NCBI GenBank assembly: GCA_905183005.1
Contig: CAJJDO010000115.1
Location: 256,105 to 320,104 of the forward strand
Source of the DNA: Paramecium pentaurelia
Taxonomy: Eukaryota > Ciliophora > Oligohymenophorea > Peniculida > Parameciidae
Direction: 5' to 3'
Length of the DNA stretch: 64,000 nucleotides
In this document: piece by piece, positions 35,817-49,200 of the stretch
Position numbering within the stretch: the stretch's first letter is position 1
Layout of the letters: every line of letters starts with the position of its first letter
The notes under the pieces: generated by a model
The model's input: the letters and a program-made list of their open reading frames with translations, nothing else
Told to the model about the DNA's origin: nothing
The model's database searches: none
Position numbers and translations under genes: made by a program

Positions 35817-38614
35817 TCATAAAAATTTGTCAATATGATGAACTTGTTAACTTCTATCAGATGATTTTGATGATTAAGAACTAGAATCCTCTTAATCATC
35901 TAAATTATTTGATTAAAATCTTAAGAGTCTCCTCTTTTAAACTCTTTTCTACATTTTCTTTAAATCATTTTAATAATCTTTATCTAAATTTTTATGGTAC
36001 TTCTTTTTCCATTTTACTAAATCTTCAAGTTCATTATCTAATAATTTCTATTATTCAGCCTATAAATAATTTATATATATAAATATACAGCTGGATTATT
36101 TATTTTCATTCCTTTTGGCAATAATTACTTTCTTTCCTCCTTCCATTATTCTAATTCATCATTTATTAATTGTTATTTGTATTCCTTTTCATATCTTTAC
36201 TTACGTCTATATTTGCTTATTGAAGCTGTAGATTTTGTTTTAATAATATTTGGACGAGAACTCTTAAGTATCTTATTTAATCTATTATCTATATCAGCAA
36301 TTTTTTATTTTCCTTTCATATTGGACTAATTTCCTAAATCTAACATAGAACAATCAACTGTTCTATTAGTTATTGATAGATTAGTTTAACATGGAATTGT
36401 TGGAACAAATGATTTCTTTTTTGAAGCTATAATATTTTCAAAAATTGTGTGTAATCTTTCAAAATTAGGTAAACTTTTTGCTCTAAATTTTTCAAAACTC
36501 TCTGGTTTATATTTTTTTTTATTTTGTACTCTTTTAAGTGATTTTCTAATTTCTTCTCTCTCTAAAGATTTCTATAATTAAGTTGAATTTGCAAAATAAT
36601 CAGCCCATTATGCTTTTTTCTTTTCTACATTACTCTTTGATCTTGATCTCTACTCTTCCATAATCATTTAAAATCTTGGATCTCTTATACTATCTGGCAC
36701 AGGTCGAGACATAAATTTGAATTCAATTTCTTATTCTGGAACCTATATCTCTTTTTTTTATTTTTCAAAACTTTTAGGTTCCATCATACTTTACATTAAT
36801 CTAGCTTTACTTTCCTCTTTTATTCTTTCCCTTCTCTCCTCTCTCTCTCTATTTAATTAATCATAAAGAGGTTCTTTAACAAACCATGGTACTGGATTAG
36901 CTTAAAATTTAGTATTTATTTCTTTTAATAAATCTTTTTCTTTATCAATTAACATCTTTTCAACTTCCTTTTACCTAATTGATTTTACTTAATTTTCATT
37001 CTCTTTTCTACTATCAGGTACAGTAATTAAAAAAAATCCATTATCAATTTTATTTATTGCTCCAAATTTATTATTTTCTATAGGATTCTCTTTTTACTTT
37101 TTATTTATTGTGTATTATTGTTTTAATTTTTAACTTAATATTAAAGGACGACCTCTTACTGTAAAAAAATCAATAAGTTCATCTAAATCTATATATTCAT
37201 CAGCCTCTTATTATAATCTATTAACTGTCTCTTCTACAGTTTCTATTGGTAATTGATTAGTTTTTTCTTTTCTGACTTTCATTTTAAAGAATTTTCTTGA
37301 AAACTCTTCATTTGCAATTAAATTATCAACAACCAATTTCTTTTAAGAAAATCTTTCATTACTCTTTCTTATTTGATTGAAGATCTTCTCCAATTCACTA
37401 AAAAAATTAGACTATAAACATATTTCTTCATTTTCAAATAATTTATCATATTTCCTCTTTTTTGATATTTAAGATGATTATAAAATAATAAATTTATTTG
37501 GTATCTCAAATAATTAATTTTACCATTCTTTAAAATAAGATTTAGATATATATTCTAATTCTAATCTTTAACAATAAACTTCAAATTCATATAACCACTT
37601 TTCAAATGGAATATTTTTATTAATATCTCTAAAAGAAATAAAAGTATCAAATAAATATATTCTTGTTTCATATCTGGTTCTAATTGAAGATATTAATTTT
37701 ATAGGATTTACTTTTTCTTCACAATCTAAATTGAATTCATCATAAATTTTTAATAATAATGATTTCTATGATTCTTCAAATTCTTAATTACCTTTTACAG
37801 ATTTTAATAGATTTTATTCATAATTATCTTTTATAATTAGAATTTTTGGATATAGTATGAAATTAATAAATTCCTCTAATGTTATTTCTTCCTCAAATTA
37901 AGTGGGAAATTCATTCAATTAATCTTCTAAGAGATTTTTATTGATATTATAAGCATCACAAAATTTACGATTTTCCAACATATAAGAACATAAAATTGAT
38001 TTTGGAATAGATTTATTTGGTTATTCTAAATATTAATTATAAAAATGTGTGACAATTACAAAGTCATCAGGTGAAGGTGTAGGGATTTAAAAATTTGGAT
38101 TAAATGAAGCAGGTAATAAAATATCTTTTGGTCTAGCCTAAGGAAATTTATGCTTTTTTTTCAATCTCTCTTAAGCATTTAAATCTCGTCGTTATTTTGC
38201 AGTGAATGCAATTTATAAATTTACATCATGTTCAAATAATTCATCATCACTTTTATCTTCTTTTTCTTTGAGATATTTAAAAAATTTAATAAAATCTGGT
38301 TTCTTCATTTTTTTTTCAATTTCTTCCAATTCAATTGTCTCTCTCTTTTAAATCAAAAAATGATTGAACTAAGTAAGATAATTGTGTCTTTTTCCTATTT
38401 CACAATCCCAAATATTTAAGAAATCAAATAATTCTCTTGTTTTCAATTTTTTAGGAGGTTTAGGTTATTCTTTTTTTTGTTTAGGTTTCTAGTAAATTTA
38501 AAAGTTTCTATAATTCTTTTCTTTCTTTATTGTCTTTTCAGTGTCTTCAAAATAATTTGGATTTCTCTATTTAATAATTCAAAGATTATTTACTTCTACA
38601 TGGGGAATTAACAT
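35817..38614 (-). CDS. FAM161-like / centrosome-cilium coiled-coil protein
   Basis: About 910 residues, starting MLIPHVEVE, joined by introns of 27 nt near the start and 29 nt near the end (gtatatttat...ttatag). The N-terminal half is mixed helical. The region reading NTKFQANPVPWFVKEPLYDQ, followed by an RE/RK-rich helix, QEIEFKFMSRPVPDSIRDPR and later KSLKRVQNKKKYKPESFEKF, resembles the FAM161 family pattern (FkAnPvP...PLy......R, then pF.f..R), whose members sit at centrioles and the ciliary base. The C-terminal part is a long charged coiled coil with a Ser/Asp-rich end (DDQEDSSSQSSKSSDRSQ). FAM161 membership is a pattern-based guess; the gene itself is certain. Confidence 0.6.
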
Positions 38615-38784
38615 ATTCGTTATAAAATTGATTTTGATTATTAATATTAATATTTAAATTAAATATTTTATAATATATGTTAATCATCAATTGATATCCT
38701 ATTCATAATCAAATGAATAATTATAAAATATATAAATAATGATACATAATTATTTTAATAATTTTTGTATATGATTTATTCTTT

Positions 38785-39822
38785 TCAACCGTTAAACTAA
38801 TTATTCTATAGCTGTTATTTAAATTCATTATATTCCTTTTCTAATTATACATATTCTTTATTTTTCTGTTTCAATTCATTCTATAATTGTGAAATCTAAG
38901 ACTCTTTTTGTCCAATTTCCAAATCATGTTTAGTTATCAAATTTTATTTCTCTACTCTTAAGTCATTTCTTAACTTCCTTATTTCTTATCTACCTTATTC
39001 TAATTATTCATCTAAAAATTAATTTGTATCGACTTATTCATTGTAAGCTTATTACAATGAGCCACACTATGAATAAAGTATTTGATATTATTTATTCCAT
39101 TCTGTTAAGTATTATTATTAGAGTGCAATTTGAGTTTCATATTATTCAATTTTTGATTGTGCTTCTTTTTAGGTCTTTTGAGCTTCTTCTTAAGTCTTTT
39201 GAGCTTCATTGAGTTATTCTTCTTTTTTTTTATTTTCATCTTAAATTTGTCTAATATTATCTTTTAGGCTTTCAATATTTTACTTCAATTTTGTTATTTC
39301 AGTCACCTATTATTGATTCTATAATTTTAATTAGCTTATTTCTTCATCTGCATTAGATTATACCTATTTTAATTAGTTTTATAAATTAGTTAATTATGTT
39401 TTCTATTCTTAGATTTTTAGTTCCTGTTGTTATTAAACTTCATTCTAATCTTTACTTTGTTAAGATTACAAATTTTATTTATCCTCTTCCAATAATTTTA
39501 TTTGTTTTTAAAGATCATTTATATCATTATTTTTCTTATTTATTTAATTATTCAATTTATTAATTTCCTGCTCTTAAGCTTTAAATTCTTTAAATAGGTG
39601 ATTTGCATCATAAACCCTAAATTAATTATAATTTTCATAATTTTTTTTAACGTTAGCTTAACTATAAACTTCTTCATCATTATGTACAATTATTAGATTG
39701 TCAAAAGGAATTTTTGATTCTAATGCTGCTATATTTTTTTTAAATGTCATCATCCTTTCATCACAAGAGACAGTTACAAACTGATTTTTTGTTGTTTACA
39801 CCTCAAATTAAAAAGTATTCAT
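38785..39822 (-). CDS. coiled-coil protein with ubiquitin-like-length head
   Basis: An intronless 345-residue protein starting MNTFQFEVQTTKNQFVTVSC. The first about 75 residues look like a small beta-rich domain (FVTVSCDERMMTFKKNIAAL ... NLIIVHNDEEVYSQANV), reminiscent of a ubiquitin-like or PB1-like fold, though not assigned. The rest is one long Gln/Glu/Lys coiled coil (EINKLNNQINKKNNDINDLQ) with a tandem EAQKTQE / EAQKTQK repeat. Likely structural, possibly cytoskeletal or ciliary given its FAM161-like neighbour 170 bp downstream, but this is inference. The small plus-strand ORF inside is a shadow. Confidence 0.75.
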
Positions 39823-40557
39823 CTTAAATGAAAAATGATTTTAGAAATCAAATATATAAAATAATAATGATAATAATAATTTGTAAGATATTTAAATATT
39901 CCCTTAAACTAATTATATGAGAAAAAATAAATATATTTAGATTATGAGGAATTTAATATTATCTTTTTGATTCTTCTAAATAAATCAATCCTAATATATA
40001 TTGTTAAATTAAGTATACAGAATTTTACACTTTTTGTAATAGAATTAAACCCTTACCCCTCAATTAATTCCATATTTAAATAAACTTTCTTTTGTGAAAT
40101 TTTACTTAAATCTTTATTTTCTACCAACTATAGTAATTATTATCTACTATAATTGATTTCCTTATTCTAATCGTCATACATCTTAAGACTATTACTTCAT
40201 AAGGGATGCAAAAAATATAAATTTTTATTAATAGAATTTCAATTTTTTCTTAATTAATAAATATTTATTAAATTAAATTAAAAAAAAAATGAGATAAATT
40301 TTCAAAACCTTATTATTTCAGTATAGAATTCAATAAGTCGATATGCAATTAAATATTACCATAAGCTGTAATTTATTCTTAGCTTTTTGTACTTATATTT
40401 TGTAATACTTATATATCTACTATTTATTGAAGAAGTAATAAAAAATAAATAAATTAAATGAAAAATAATTACTTAATTAAAGATATTTGAGTTTTTACAT
40501 TCTTAATTTATATGATGATCTACAATATATTATTAATAATTATTATTATTATTAGAT
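39823..40557. other. AT-rich gap
   Basis: About 735 bp between the coiled-coil gene start and the USP 3' end (both minus strand). Contains an A9 run near 40290 and a short ATT-rich patch near 40540. No gene recognised. Confidence 0.5.
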
Positions 40558-42951
40558 TCATATACAATCTATATTTTCACATATATTATACATTTTGAAG
40601 CATTAATTCAAAATAGTCCTAATTTCTTTAATTTTAATATTGTCTTCAGGATCTAAATTGAATGTTCTATTATATATTAAATCTATTTTTACTTTAATTT
40701 AGGATTGTCTTATTCATTAGATGATGAACTCACTTGAATAATGGGCCCTAAAATATATTATAAATATAACTTACCTCCACCATAAATTGAAACTAAAACA
40801 GTCCATAATTAATGACTTATAAGACTATAATCCTTATCAACCTATTTATCTTAAAGAAGTTGATGATTACTATCCAATAGAGGCAGATTATTAATTTCTC
40901 CTGGAGGAGGATTACCAAATATGAAATTCTTTTGTAATTATTATTTTGAATTGTAGAGATATCTTTACCACATTATAATCCAATCTAGATTAATGATAAA
41001 TTATCTATCTGATTAACAATCTTCATATTTTTAAATTAAAGTTCTCTCCAATTTTCTTCTCTTACTCATATTTTGAGCTTATTCAATACAAATGGTACAA
41101 GTTTAAATATTCTTTTAAATTAATGGACCACCACCATATTTTTCAACTAAAAATTAACATATAGCAGTTGGTAATTATACAGATTAAAGTTATAATTAAA
41201 AATAAGAAGAGGAATTATTATTATTATTATTATTTTACTACAAATTAATACTTTGATCACATAAGAAACTTGCATTCATTTATTCTTATGAATTTACATT
41301 TTCATAGGATTATCTAAAATCCCAATAATCAGGTTTCAATTAATTATGAAAACACAATAAATGTGATGTTATAATCATTTATGGATTACTTAATGTTAAA
41401 AATTATTCAAACCAAAAATTAGGTAAAAAACTAAGTTCATCATCTTTTAATACTATTTCTCCAGTTTAAATTAATTCATATTAAGTTAATACATTATGTA
41501 TAGTTTTGTAATTAGTAGGTGAATCTACTTTTTGATAAAATAACATAATAGCTTCACTTTCTTTTACATATTTTAAAGTTACTGGATTGATTTAATCATC
41601 TCTAATTGAAATAAATGTATTATTAGGTTGTCTAATTATTGATTCATAATGATCACCACCTACATTACTATAGTGTACAATTAATCCAAAAAGTTAATAA
41701 TTCAAATCTCCTTACATCTTAAATATTATAATATTAATACATTTAATAAATTGGAAAAGTTAGTTTATTCAACTGGAAATGAGACATAAGTTTAATCTTT
41801 TTAATGTTTATTTTTGAATCTTTATATGTGAATAGCAAGTATATTTGAAAATTTACTAAATTTATATGTTCTTCTACCATTTCGAGATCCACATAAACAA
41901 AGAAAATTAGTTTCTTAAATGGGCTCATAAAACAAATCTAAACAATTTTATAATGTAACAGAATTTTGTTTATCTTTTGTTAATTTATTAAAGAATTTAG
42001 AGATTACATTTTATTCATTATTTTATGGTATTTCAAGTGATATAGCTGAATAATTTTCATTTACTAAAGTAAGTCTATTACAATTAAGACATTATATTGT
42101 TGATTAAAGTTCTCCTGAAAATACATTTTAGATGAATGAATAATCCCTAAATTTTGATGGTTAACTTCTATTCTCTATATAATTAATAATATTACAATAA
42201 TAACCAATCATGTGTAATAGCTTCTTGATTTTAAAATGGTATAATATTTTTCCAATAAGAAACACTATTAGTAAATCTAAATTCTTCATGTAAAAAATTA
42301 ATTATATATTTAAATGCTTCCTAAAGTATTAATTATAAATTATTACATAAGCATCTTTTTAACCATATCCCAATAACTTACTTTCAGATTATGCAATACT
42401 TTTTATAAGTTCTGTAGGATTAAGTAATTTAACTTATTTTGATTTTAGAGCATCACTCATACAACAAATGTTTCTTAGTATTATTTTTTTAATAGATTTA
42501 ATATTGAAGTCTCCTTTCTCCATTTCAACATGTACTTTTGAGAGAATTTATTAAATAGTAGGAAAATTGAGTAGAATTTATAAAACACAATTCATAAAAC
42601 TAAAATTAGCTATATTTAAGATGCCAACATTAGGAGAATTAAATCTCTATATACTTAATTCTTGCTTTTAAAAGTATCTTAGATATTCAATTCTAATTCT
42701 TTATGGATTAATCCATTAACTAAAAACATCTTCATTTCCAGTTAATCCATATTATTCAAAATCCAAGATCTCTAATTTACAAATTATACATGTCATTTAT
42801 GTAGAAAGTAGATTAATAAAAATACAATGATCACTCTTTTCTATGTTTTATTATATTAATTTCATATACATTAATTATGATGATGGAGACACTATTTTTC
42901 TATATCACAAATTACTGCTTAACATCTTAAACAGATATTTCCTACATCCAT
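40558..42951 (-). CDS. ubiquitin-specific protease fold with Cys-to-Ser active site, plus DUSP-like domain
   Basis: USP landmarks in order: a Cys/His-rich start (MDVGNICLRCQAVICDIEKQ); the Cys box GILNIANFSFMNCVLQILLN, aligning with GLxNLGNTCFMNSVLQ but with Ser for the catalytic Cys; QKDAYEAFKYIINFLHEEF (QQDAHEFL box); SGELQSTIQCLNCNRL-like Zn-ribbon with a later CLCGSRNGRRTYKF; LAIHIQRFKN; and GGDHYESIIRQPNNTFISIR (His box). The C-terminal part (NPPPGEINNLPLLDSNHQLL, DYSLISHQLWTVLVSIYGGG) resembles a DUSP domain. Introns of about 29, 26, 23, 27 and 26 nt. Normal USPs remove ubiquitin; this one probably only binds it. The His is kept. Confidence 0.85.
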
Positions 42952-43187
42952 TTTATATTAACACTATTCACATTTTAAATTGTTTTTTTAGTAAAGTACC
43001 TGAATAATTTATTATATACTACTTATAGCTTTTGAATTTCTTAAAAAAATTTAGGCAATGATCTTTAAAGCAGGACTTTATGATAATGAATACAAATATT
43101 TTTCTCTTTAATTGATGACATCAATATTGCTTGATTTAAATTAATATTTTAATAGCAAACATATTAATATATATTATAATTAATCTT
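42952..43187. other. spacer upstream of USP-like gene
   Basis: About 240 bp of AT-rich sequence between two minus-strand genes. An additional 5' exon of the USP-like gene cannot be excluded. Confidence 0.35.
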
Positions 43188-44659
43188 TCAAATAGGTTCA
43201 AATACTTATCCATATTCATTTAACATACTAATATATATATCTTTTTTAATTGTATCCTTTCTATTCTTTAATCCCTTCTTAGCTGTCATTTTTAATATTT
43301 TTTATTCAATTATTGCTACTTCTGAAATACAATACAAATTGACTAATAAAGATATTAAATCATCTAAGAAAATATATCCTTATTGATTAGAATCTTATAA
43401 TAAATATGCTATTTCAAGTTTATCATGTTTTCTACAATTTGTTTATCCTAATAAAGTAAGAAGAGTATTTTTTAAATTTACAATCTAATCAACAATTACA
43501 TTATCGGAACTCTTCACATATTCTTCTCTCACTGGATTATCATTCATTGAATTAAATAATAATTTTGATTGATGATCTTTAATATTGTTTTATTTTTACT
43601 ATCTAAAATGTCTAAATAATGAATGAAATCTTCATATGTACATGATTCCATTATATCTAACTTATTTATTTTTTCAAATATATCTAAAATATAAGCTTAA
43701 TCAATCTTCTTCTCTCTTACAAATCTTATTGCATTATTTTTTCTTTAAAGCATAATTTCCCTCTAACTTAAAGATGACTTTTATTTAGTCTATTAAGTTA
43801 TTTAACCCTCATCAGATCGAATTACTTTTAAATTCTATCCTATAACTTATCTCTATTTCTTTTAAGATGCTATATTATTTATTGATTAGAACATAAGTTT
43901 TGATTATTCATCCTAACCAAATCTTGGACTTGTCAATTCATTCTTTCTTATTTATTCAACCATTTAAGGAGTTATTTTACCTTTTCTAGCTACTTCTTAA
44001 ACCTCTTTTTCCATCATAGTCTAATTGATTTAAGTACGCTTTTCAACTAATTCTTTTGTAGGTGGATGAGCCTAACCTAAAGTTGGTAATGACCAACCAC
44101 CAGCTAGATTTTTAAAATCTTCAAATTTTACTTCTCCACTTCCATCTTTATCACACATTCTTATCATTTCTTCTATTTCTTCAGAAGTAGCTTTTTCTCC
44201 AATAAAATCCAAGAAAAATGATAAATCTTCAGATGTTATTCCTCCATCTTTATTCATATCTAAGAAATTAAATGCTTCTTTAATTTCATCTTCTGTGAAC
44301 ATACCTCTTACATAATCATATTATTAATTTGATTCTTCAATCATGTATTTAGTATAACCTGGTGTTATTTTAGATTAATCACTAGGTCCTGTTTTCATTT
44401 TTTAAGATTGTTAATCATCTTAATATCTAAATTATGAACTCATAGGTATTGATTAATAACTGCTTGCATTAACCATTACTTTAGGCATTTAATTAATTTA
44501 TGGTGCTTGTATTTATTTTATATCAACTGAATTTTATGGACTATTATTTCCAACTTCATTAAATTCATTTGACACATAAGAACTTTTAAGTTTTTAATCA
44601 GTATCATTTGATTCCTATCTTTAAAAAATATCCTGTTCTTCATTTTATTATATAATCAT
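43188..44659 (-). CDS. EF-hand calcium-binding protein
   Basis: About 480 residues, starting MIIQQNEEQDIFQRQESNDT. After a disordered N-terminal third come two good EF-hands: FLDMNKDGGITSEDLSFFLD (loop DMNKDGGITSED) and CDKDGSGEVKFEDFKNL (loop DKDGSGEVKFED). A third, weaker one comes near the end (LQDSNQQGYIFLDDLISLL). Between them lies a basic helical region. One 23-nt intron (gtaaaaata...aaag). Ca2+ sensing is likely; the partner is unknown. The start ATG is only 21 bp past the stop of the upstream gene at 44681, an unusually tight same-strand spacing. The short EF-hand ORF in standard-code calls is an internal piece. Confidence 0.82.
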
Positions 44660-44680
44660 ATTAATTATATAAATATTATA

Positions 44681-46048
44681 TCATATTTCAATTTTTAATT
44701 GTATAGCTTATTTAGAAATTCTCTATCTAGGAAATTTAGGAATTAATTTAGGAAATGTTCCTTAACTTTGAAATGATTTAGGCAATTTACTTAATGTATT
44801 TGATAAAATGGTTGGAGGTATCTATGGAAGTTCAAAAGTAGGAACAGATTTTGAAGTTTTAACTTCTACTTCAGTTTTTTTTCTCTTAAGAAATAAAGGA
44901 TGATCTTTTTAATCTCTATTTACTTCAGTTTAAGGAATAAGTAATTCGTCAAGTTATTATTCACTTAAAATAGAGATAGAACCATTCAATTTCTATAAAA
45001 TTGAAGATGAAATAGAATGATTCATTGTAGTTATAATTTTAGGTACTCTTTAACTTAAGAGACTATCATTTATATTTAATAGATTATCATTTTATTATTA
45101 AGATCTATTAGTAAATTAGTTTAATTATTATTATTATTAAGAATTTGAAATACTCATTGTTTTATTTTAAAATGTATTATTATTTTATGGAGTGTTTGTA
45201 ATTTATTGATATTCTATTTTAGACATTTATACATTTTATTTTTACAATGTTTATTATAATTAAAATGGATCTTTTATATCCATTAATGGAAATTGTCTGT
45301 CTTTCTTCTTTTCTTGTTTACCATCATAAAATGTAACACCTTCTTTCATGATCATTAATTCAATTTATGAAACTGATGTTTTAATTGCAAATTAATTATT
45401 TTATCCAATATTTTAATTATTCTTACTAGTTAATTGTATAAGTTCTGATTGCATTTTATGATTTGGAATAAGATCTCTAACTTCCACTAAAATTCGTTTT
45501 TCACTGATATTTTAGAATGATTTTGGATATTTATCAATATCTGGTGGTTTTTAGACAACAACTTTGCCTTCAAAATCAAAAGTATATTTAGATTTGGAAT
45601 CCACATTTAATCTTTTCAATTATTTCACTTATTCTTATACTTCAAGTATTTTAATTTTATCATTCTATTCTTTTTATTATTGATTTGAGATTTGTCTTAG
45701 TTTTGCCTATCTAATATTTTCAATATTTGGATCTAATTCTTATTCTTCTTCCTCTTCACCCATTTTAATAAGTTAGGAATCATAACATTCACTTTGTCCC
45801 TATGTCTTTATTGTCATTAATTTAGACATTCTTTTTGTATCTCTTCTCTTCATCACAGGAGAATTAGATATTTCTTTAGATATACCTTATTTAACTTGAC
45901 CTTGACATCTTCTCCAATGTTCTATATTGACAGCAAGTGGTTCAGAGTCTTCAATAACATTTTCTTCAAAATCATCATTTCTCATATTATACTCATCCAT
46001 CAATACAATAACTTATTCTCTGAACCAATTATATCCTAATTAAGGCAT
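44681..46048 (-). CDS. disordered Gln-rich hypothetical protein
   Basis: An intronless 455-residue frame starting MPQLGYNWFREQVIVLMDEY. It is acidic and helical at first (NDDFEENVIEDSEPLAVNIE), then a coiled-coil piece (QQKEQNDKIKILEVQEQVKQ), a beta-like middle (KYTFDFEGKVVVQKPPDIDK ... EKRILVEVRDLIPNHKMQ), and a long Ser/Gln/Asn-rich C-terminal tail. An internal Met at 45226 could be mistaken for a separate gene, but the frame is continuous through it. No family recognised. Start is the first Met after an in-frame stop region. Confidence 0.65.
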
Positions 46049-46233
46049 GATAGAGTTTATGTGTTTGTTGATGATTATTGATGAACTTTATTGCACTATT
46101 TATTTTATGATACTTTTAGTTATCTATTATGATTCCACTATAGATATACAAAGTTCCTCATAAATCTATTCTTATTCACTCATAAGAAGAATATTATTAT
46201 ATTGTTATTAATATAAAATAAATAAATTAAGCA

Positions 46234-49200
46234 TCAATTGTTATTTTTCAAGTATTTTTCTTCTAAGTATGCATATCTTCTAAGTTCCTTCTCTACCCAA
46301 TAAGGACAGTCAGGAATTGAAACATCAAGTATATATTTAATAAGTAATAAGACATGTTCTATTGCAGCAAGGAAGAATGCACTAACAAGAGCATCTTGAT
46401 TTCCTATGATTCCTTTGAATTATTCCTTATTCACAGTTCCAATAACTATACAATTCATAAATGTAGCACAATAATTCATTATTTCAAAAATTTACAACCA
46501 AATTCCAATTGAATCTGCAGCTTAGGCTCTTTCTCTCTTTAATATATGTTGATAATTATAGATTGACCATCTTAAATTTATGTAACAATTGATCATAAAA
46601 AATAATGGAGCAGCTGGAAAAGTAGGTGCAAACATAGTTGTATATCCAAATTATATTGCAATACTTGTGTATTCATCATATAAAACTTTTTATGGTTATT
46701 TAATTCGACCAATTTCTAATTCTTAAAGAAATGACAATTATATTTCTGAATTCACTTGATCAGTACTGAATTTTTAATTACATATATTAGGTACTTACTT
46801 CTTTTCTGCCAATTTCGTTGTAAATATTCTCTTAAATTATGAAAACTTCTCTGATAAAATTCTCTTTTCTTATTTAAATAAAAAATATGGCAAAAAATTA
46901 CTCTTTACATTAGAAATCACTCCTCTTGTTATAATTATACTTGCTACTGATACACTCAATTATGATGCATCATTCTCAAATATAGCTACATAAACAACTG
47001 ATACATAAGATATTAAAAATTCAAATAAGAATACTTTTAATATATATGAGTACTCTTGTTCAGACTCATACATATGATTTTCCCATGTTACTAAAGATGT
47101 ACACAATCTTTTGTATAAATCACAAAACACTGTCATTGATACTCCATTTAAAGAATTTATTACTATTGGCATTATTGTATTGCCTTTCCATACTTATAAC
47201 CAAAGATTAAATGCATAAAAACTTAAAACAATAATTGCTATTCCAATCAAAATTACAGGTCCTTCAGCTATTAATCTTCTCTTAAAAGTAGTAAAATAAT
47301 CATATATCTATATCTTATTAGTAGCCTCATTTATAATATACTAACCTGTATACATAACTCTTTAAGGTTGAGTTTATCTAAATTTATGCATATCCCAACA
47401 AAATTTCAATTCAGATTCTCGGTTTTTCCATTTCTCCATAAATAATGTAGACCATAATGTCATTAGTAATGCATAAAAAGGAACAATTGAAGAACTAATA
47501 TATTTCTTTATTATTCATACTTTACTTCCTTTGTTATTATAATGTAGATTCCCAAAGCCGCTCCAAAGACTGATGGTATCATGAGCCAACCTATAATTTG
47601 TACATTTAAGGCTATGTACCATGCAACAACTGGACCAAAATATGAGGCAATAGCATGTAATGGTCTTAAAGCAATTTATTATGTTTCATATCGAATCGAA
47701 TCCCTAATACAATTATTTTATTATTCATCCCAAAATTAGGTAATCTTTTCACACTTTTGAATATCTTCTAAAGGATAATGTGAGATTATTAATTTCTCTA
47801 AGACAAATTTATCAACATCAAATTCATCATTAAGAGTATTTAATATTAACATTTATACCTGAAGATCTTTTGGAAATTCAAAAAAGCCTCTCTTATCATA
47901 ATGAAATTAACATATATGCTACAATAAAAGATGTAACTTACTTTTGTTTTAAAATTATAACATGATATCTAATATAGATGTGCCAATTAATAAATAGAAT
48001 CAGGTGGCAATTTTAAGACATAATAATGAAATACTGATTTTACTTTATTTGTCTTTGTATTATCATCATACAATTCTAATTTATCAAGATCAGGAGCATG
48101 AAATATAAGAAATTCGAAACTCCATCCTCTCTCTGTAAAAGTCTGTCTTATATTTTATAATTGTAAATAAACAATATCTTTATCTACACTCAAAGTACCC
48201 TTTGTTTGAATTACATACTAATATCCCAATTCAGTTAAACTACTTATTTATTATTTGACTTGAATATTGTCTTTATAAAACTTCATAAAATTTTGATTGA
48301 AAGTTAATTCAAATGGTTTAAGACATCTACTGTTCACAGTGTCAACTGATACTCCATGTAAGATTAAGGTTTTCATACAACCATACTTTTCTTATTCAAT
48401 AGCCAAATGTAAAGCATTTGATGGATTTTAATCTGTTAATATGTTTATACATTATTTCTAAATTGTATTATTAATAATATATACCTTATCAAAAATTTAA
48501 TCTTTTAATTATTTTTTATTTTTATGATTACCATCTCCAGAATAATCATAATATTCATAATCATTTTCTAAAATAATTTTTAATATTTTAAGTTTTCCTT
48601 TAAAGGCTGCAACATGAAGACAATTGAAACCTTAATAGACATTGAGAAAAGGATTGCATCTCCTTTTTAAGAAATAAATAAAAAATTCAGTATTTCCCTG
48701 ACTGGCAGACCAATACTATAATCTACATTCATAAATTTCATTTTTAGTTAGATTTGCTTTACTATGATATATTGTAAACTTTTCCTTTTCTTTCAAAGCT
48801 TATTTCTCCAAATCATTAACATTAAATTTATTACTTTTCTAATGTTTTTTTGGATGTAAATTTTTTTAAGGTGAAGTAGATTCCTAATTTAATAACAAAG
48901 GAGGAGGTTAAGATATAATGATATTACATTAATCAGCTTAAAATTAATTTTCTTAATTGGTCTCTGTATTTTTTTAGTTTTAATTGAATATTTTAATTTC
49001 TGGTATTTTTTCTTCTTCTGGTTCTTTCATTTCAATTCGAGAATCATCATATAAAGGAATATCAGCAATTTCATCAATATTTTTAGATTATATTTTTTGA
49101 CAACAACTTCTTTATTGAAATTTAATTAATATTTATTAACTAGGAGTCTGTTTTTGATTACTTTTAGGCATAGTATTTTTGGAGATGAATGAGTTTGAAG

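Noticed and set aside
39024..39212. Short plus-strand ORF
   Set aside because: Shadow of the minus-strand coiled-coil gene at 38785-39822.
44681..45226. Separate 182-codon gene starting at an internal Met
   Set aside because: The same frame continues upstream to 46048 without a stop, so it is the C-terminal part of one larger gene.
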